A DNA stretch of 17,163 nt from DATLMR01 sp035634255. GTDB taxonomy: Bacteria; Acidobacteriota; Blastocatellia; UBA7656. A program made the position numbers and the translations under genes. The notes under the pieces were generated by a model. It ran no database searches. It saw nothing but the letters and a program-made list of their open reading frames with translations, and was not told the DNA's origin. Numbering within the stretch: the stretch's first letter is position 1; each line of letters opens with the position of its first letter. Shown here piece by piece: positions 13,501 to 17,163 of this stretch. The stretch is from the NCBI GenBank assembly GCA_035634255.1, contig DASQDI010000099.1:1-17163 (forward strand). Reading direction: 5' to 3'.

Positions 13501-13855
13501 TTTGCGGCGGTGGCGCTATTAGGTTCTGACATGCGGAGGCGCTGCCGTAATTGAACCGGACGCGGAATAAACGTTATTGTGGCGTAAAAGGCTGCGGAGT
13601 TAGCGCCGTCAGCCCGATACCAAAGAGAAGTAAACCTGATCGTCACGCCACAGAAAAGTTAGGCCAGGGGAGGCCGAATCCGCAGTAACTTTCAGAACAT
13701 CCCCGAAAACAAATAGGACCGAATAACGGCGTTCGAGCGAGAGCGTTAGCTTTTTGCGCTCTCAATTCATGGCGTTTCAGAGATTGGCGAGTTCATCAAC
13801 CTGTTAAAGGTTTCGAAGCCCGGCGTGGTCCGGGCATGTTGAGAGGAGTTATAGC
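13501..13855 (+). promoter_or_regulatory. Long structured 5' leader of rpsL
   Basis: About 355 nt with no convincing gene. Visible pairings: GGTTC (13522-13526) with GAACC (13553-13557), enclosing TGCGG/CCGTA; TTGTGGCGT (13577-13585) with ACGCCACAG (13645-13653), enclosing GGCTGCGG/CCG-T-CAGCC (13590-13614); GAGAGCG (13739-13745) with CGCTCTC (13757-13763), which competes with TAACG (13724-13728)/CGTTA (13744-13748); and GCCCGG (13818-13823) with CCGGGC (13830-13835), which ends five bases before the GAGAGGAG ribosome binding site. The competing pairs hint at a switch. A seven-codon ORF (MRRRCRN, 13531-13554) lies in the first hairpin. No known riboswitch was recognised. Confidence 0.55.
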
Positions 13856-14254
13856 GTGCCGACACTCAGTCAGTTAGTCCGCAAAGGTCGAGACAAGGTC
13901 AAGTATAAGACTTCGAGCCCGGCTTTGAACGCGAGCCCGCAGAAGCGCGGCGTCTGTACCCGCGTTTACACGCAGACGCCCAAGAAGCCGAACTCGGCTC
14001 TGCGCAAAGTGGCGCGCGTGCGCTTGACCAACCAGATAGAGGTCACTACCTACATACCGGGCATCGGCCACAACCTCCAGGAGCACTCGATAGTGCTGAT
14101 ACGCGGGGGGCGCGTCAAGGACTTGCCGGGCGTGCGCTACCACGTCGTGCGCGGCACCCTCGACGCGGTGGGGGTCCAGAATCGCAAGCAGGGCCGCTCG
14201 AAGTATGGGGCGAAACGGCCGAAAGAGGCCGCGCCGGCTAAGGCTAAGAAGTAG
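13856..14254 (+). CDS. rpsL: 30S ribosomal protein S12
   Basis: S12 sits at the decoding centre and controls accuracy. The 132-aa protein (E. coli 124) has PQKRGVCTRVYTQTPKKPNSALRKVARVRL (from residue 28) and GHNLQEHSIVLIRGGRVKDLPGVRYH. Lysines K43, K44 in TPKKPNSALR and K87 in GRVKDLPG are the residues altered in streptomycin resistance, so this copy looks sensitive. D88 is the aspartate that RimO methylthiolates in E. coli. The C-terminus is extended by a basic alanine-lysine tail (AAPAKAKK). The start is GTG at 13856, with GAGAGGAG (13841-13848) seven bases upstream. It is the first gene of the str operon, headed by its own promoter and a long leader. Confidence 0.98.
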   Translation: MPTLSQLVRKGRDKVKYKTSSPALNASPQKRGVCTRVYTQTPKKPNSALRKVARVRLTNQIEVTTYIPGIGHNLQEHSIVLIRGGRVKDLPGVRYHVVRGTLDAVGVQNRKQGRSKYGAKRPKEAAPAKAKK

Positions 14255-14264
14255 CTTGAAAGAT

Positions 14265-14298
14265 GGGGCGCGGGGCGCGCGGGGGCGGGCCTCGGGGG
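14265..14298 (+). promoter_or_regulatory. G-quadruplex-capable tract in the rpsL-rpsG spacer
   Basis: Five G-runs lie on the transcribed-sense strand: GGGG (14265-14268), GGGG (14272-14275), GGGGG (14281-14285), GGG (14287-14289) and GGGGG (14294-14298), with loops of 3, 5, 1 and 4 bases. Any four meet the usual G3+N1-7 rule. It lies ten bases after the rpsL stop and 12 bases before the GGGATGGGAG that serves as the rpsG ribosome binding site. In E. coli this spacer is where S7 represses translation. Folding is predicted from sequence only; a GC hairpin could compete. Confidence 0.5.
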
Positions 14299-14323
14299 CG
14301 CTCTGATTTAGGGATGGGAGCTT

Positions 14324-14797
14324 ATGCCAAGAAGAAGAGTAGCAGCTAAACGTGAAGTTCTGCCGGACCCTCTGTACAACTCGACGATGGTGACCAAGTT
14401 CATCAACTCGCTGATGTGGGACGGCAAGAAGGCCGTCGCCGAGAACATATTTTACGGCGCGATGGAGCAGGTCCAGGAGAAGGTCAACGACGACGCCCTG
14501 AAGGTCTTCAAGAAGGCGATGGACAACGTCAAGCCCCGCGTCGAGGTCAAGTCGCGCCGCGTGGGCGGCTCCACCTACCAGGTGCCGATAGAGGTCGACC
14601 CGAAGACGCGCGGCAACAGCCTCGCCATCCGCTGGATCATTCAGTACTCGCGCTCGCGCGGGGAGAAGACCATGACGGACCGTCTGGCGGGCGAGATCCT
14701 GGACGCCGCGAATAATCGCGGCAACGCGGTCAAGAAGAAGGATGACACGCACCGTATGGCCGACGCCAACAAGGCGTTCGCGCATTACCGGTGGTAG
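14324..14797 (+). CDS. rpsG: 30S ribosomal protein S7
   Basis: S7 binds the 3' major domain of 16S rRNA, starts assembly of the 30S head and lines the exit site. The 157-aa product carries the family signatures DPLYNSTMVTKFINSLMWDG (15-34), KSRRVGGSTYQVPIEV and RGNAVKKKDDTHRMADANKA, ending FAHYRW. Length matches the short form (about 156 aa). ATG 14324 follows GGGATGGGAG (14311-14320). The gene is 69 nt after rpsL and 72 nt before fusA. In E. coli S7 represses its operon by binding the rpsL-rpsG spacer; here that spacer is G-rich instead of matching the E. coli site, so if autoregulation exists its target is different or elsewhere. Confidence 0.98.
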   Translation: MPRRRVAAKREVLPDPLYNSTMVTKFINSLMWDGKKAVAENIFYGAMEQVQEKVNDDALKVFKKAMDNVKPRVEVKSRRVGGSTYQVPIEVDPKTRGNSLAIRWIIQYSRSRGEKTMTDRLAGEILDAANNRGNAVKKKDDTHRMADANKAFAHYRW

Positions 14798-14822
14798 ACG
14801 AGACGAGAGCGGTCAGGCATCG

Positions 14823-14834
14823 GCCCCGCGGGGC
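14823..14834 (+). repeat. Short GC palindrome in the rpsG-fusA spacer
   Basis: GCCCCGCGGGGC is a perfect 12-base palindrome, 25 bases after rpsG and 35 before fusA. It could form a small hairpin of four or five pairs. No T-run follows. Possibly a stability element; it may be chance in such GC-rich sequence. Confidence 0.35.
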
Positions 14835-14869
14835 GCTCTGGCGCTCGAAAGCTGACGGTTTAAGAGATT

Positions 14870-16969
<2,100 letters not shown>

Positions 16970-16987
16970 TTTAATTTTCCATCTCAG

Positions 16988-17008
16988 GCGGGCGCGGGAA
17001 GCGTCCGC
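16988..17008 (+). promoter_or_regulatory. Hairpin between fusA and tuf
   Basis: GCGGGCGC (16988-16995) pairs with GCGTCCGC (17001-17008), eight pairs with one wobble, around GGGAA. It is followed by GGAAAAAGGAG, so it ends five bases before the tuf ribosome binding site (17014-17019). It is too close to tuf to be a terminator; it may set mRNA stability or tuf translation. Confidence 0.5.
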
Positions 17009-17029
17009 GGAAAAAGGAGTGAGAGAGAT

Positions 17030-17163
17030 ATGGCGAAGGAGAAATTTGACCGGTCGAAGCCGCACGTCAACGTCGGCACCATCGGGCACATAGACCACGG
17101 CAAGACGACCCTGACCGCCGCCATCACCAAGGTGCTCGCGCGGCACAACCCGAAAGTCTCGTT
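17030..17163 (+). CDS. tuf: Elongation factor Tu, N-terminal 44 residues (3' end outside window)
   Basis: The reading frame opens MAKEKFDRSKPHVNVGTIGH and continues to the window end, covering 44 full codons. It shows the G1 loop GHIDHGKT (19-26), with K25 and T26 binding the nucleotide phosphates and magnesium, then LTAAITKVLA. AAGGAG (17014-17019) lies ten bases before the ATG, with GAGAGAG closer in. The position directly after fusA is the standard str-operon place for tuf. It is the second tuf of the window, about 17 kb from the end of the first; the duplication gives extra EF-Tu output. Confidence 0.98.
   Translation, partial: MAKEKFDRSKPHVNVGTIGHIDHGKTTLTAAITKVLARHNPKVS

Noticed and set aside
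13769..13807. 12-codon ORF MAFQRLASSSTC in the rpsL leader
   Set aside because: No ribosome binding site and no feature to suggest it is translated.

Overview
The window is an uninterrupted stretch of core transcription and translation genes, all on the + strand, from a high-GC bacterium. Order: 3' end of one tuf (EF-Tu), rpmG (L33), tRNA-Trp(CCA), secE, nusG, rplK (L11), rplA (L1), rplJ (L10), rplL (L7/L12), rpoB, rpoC, rpsL (S12), rpsG (S7), fusA (EF-G), then the 5' end of another tuf. No mobile element, CRISPR array, phage gene or accessory gene was seen. Every gene is intact except the two tuf fragments cut by the window edges.

The beta subunit RpoB (1503 aa against 1342 in E. coli) carries two extra segments: an eight-cysteine double zinc-ribbon-like insert near the N-terminus, and an insert of about 41 residues after the rifampicin-region block. 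Overall sequence style, for example the run into YLSAWEED, suggests the phylum Acidobacteriota, perhaps a Blastocatellia-like lineage. This is inference from family memory, not a search.

Layout. (1) 1-194: end of tuf with a strong intrinsic terminator. (2) 218-1441: an extended -10 promoter, rpmG, tRNA-Trp, secE, nusG. (3) 1442-4022: the four 50S stalk and L1 genes, with a 123-nt spacer before rplK, a 193-nt spacer before rplA and a 172-nt spacer before rplL, each holding stem-loops. (4) 4023-4406: a 384-nt rplL-rpoB spacer that is almost wholly foldable, including a roughly 25-bp hairpin with a GNRA loop and a long-range 16-bp stem. (5) 4407-13253: rpoB and rpoC, separated by 90 nt with a 12-bp hairpin. 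(6) 13254-13855: a 602-nt regulatory gap with a palindromic hairpin, a C-rich G-poor tract, a hairpin plus T5 terminator, a near-consensus sigma70-type promoter (TTGACA-17-TATAGT) and a leader of about 355 nt. (7) 13856-17163: the str operon rpsL-rpsG-fusA-tuf, with a G-quadruplex-capable spacer between rpsL and rpsG.

Together these genes make the RNA polymerase catalytic core, the factor NusG that couples it to the ribosome, a translocon subunit, the GTPase-recruiting ribosomal stalk (L10, L7/L12, L11), the decoding-site protein S12, the small-subunit head protein S7 and the two elongation GTPases that use the stalk. The most unusual items are the RpoB zinc insert and the amount of RNA structure packed into nearly every spacer.
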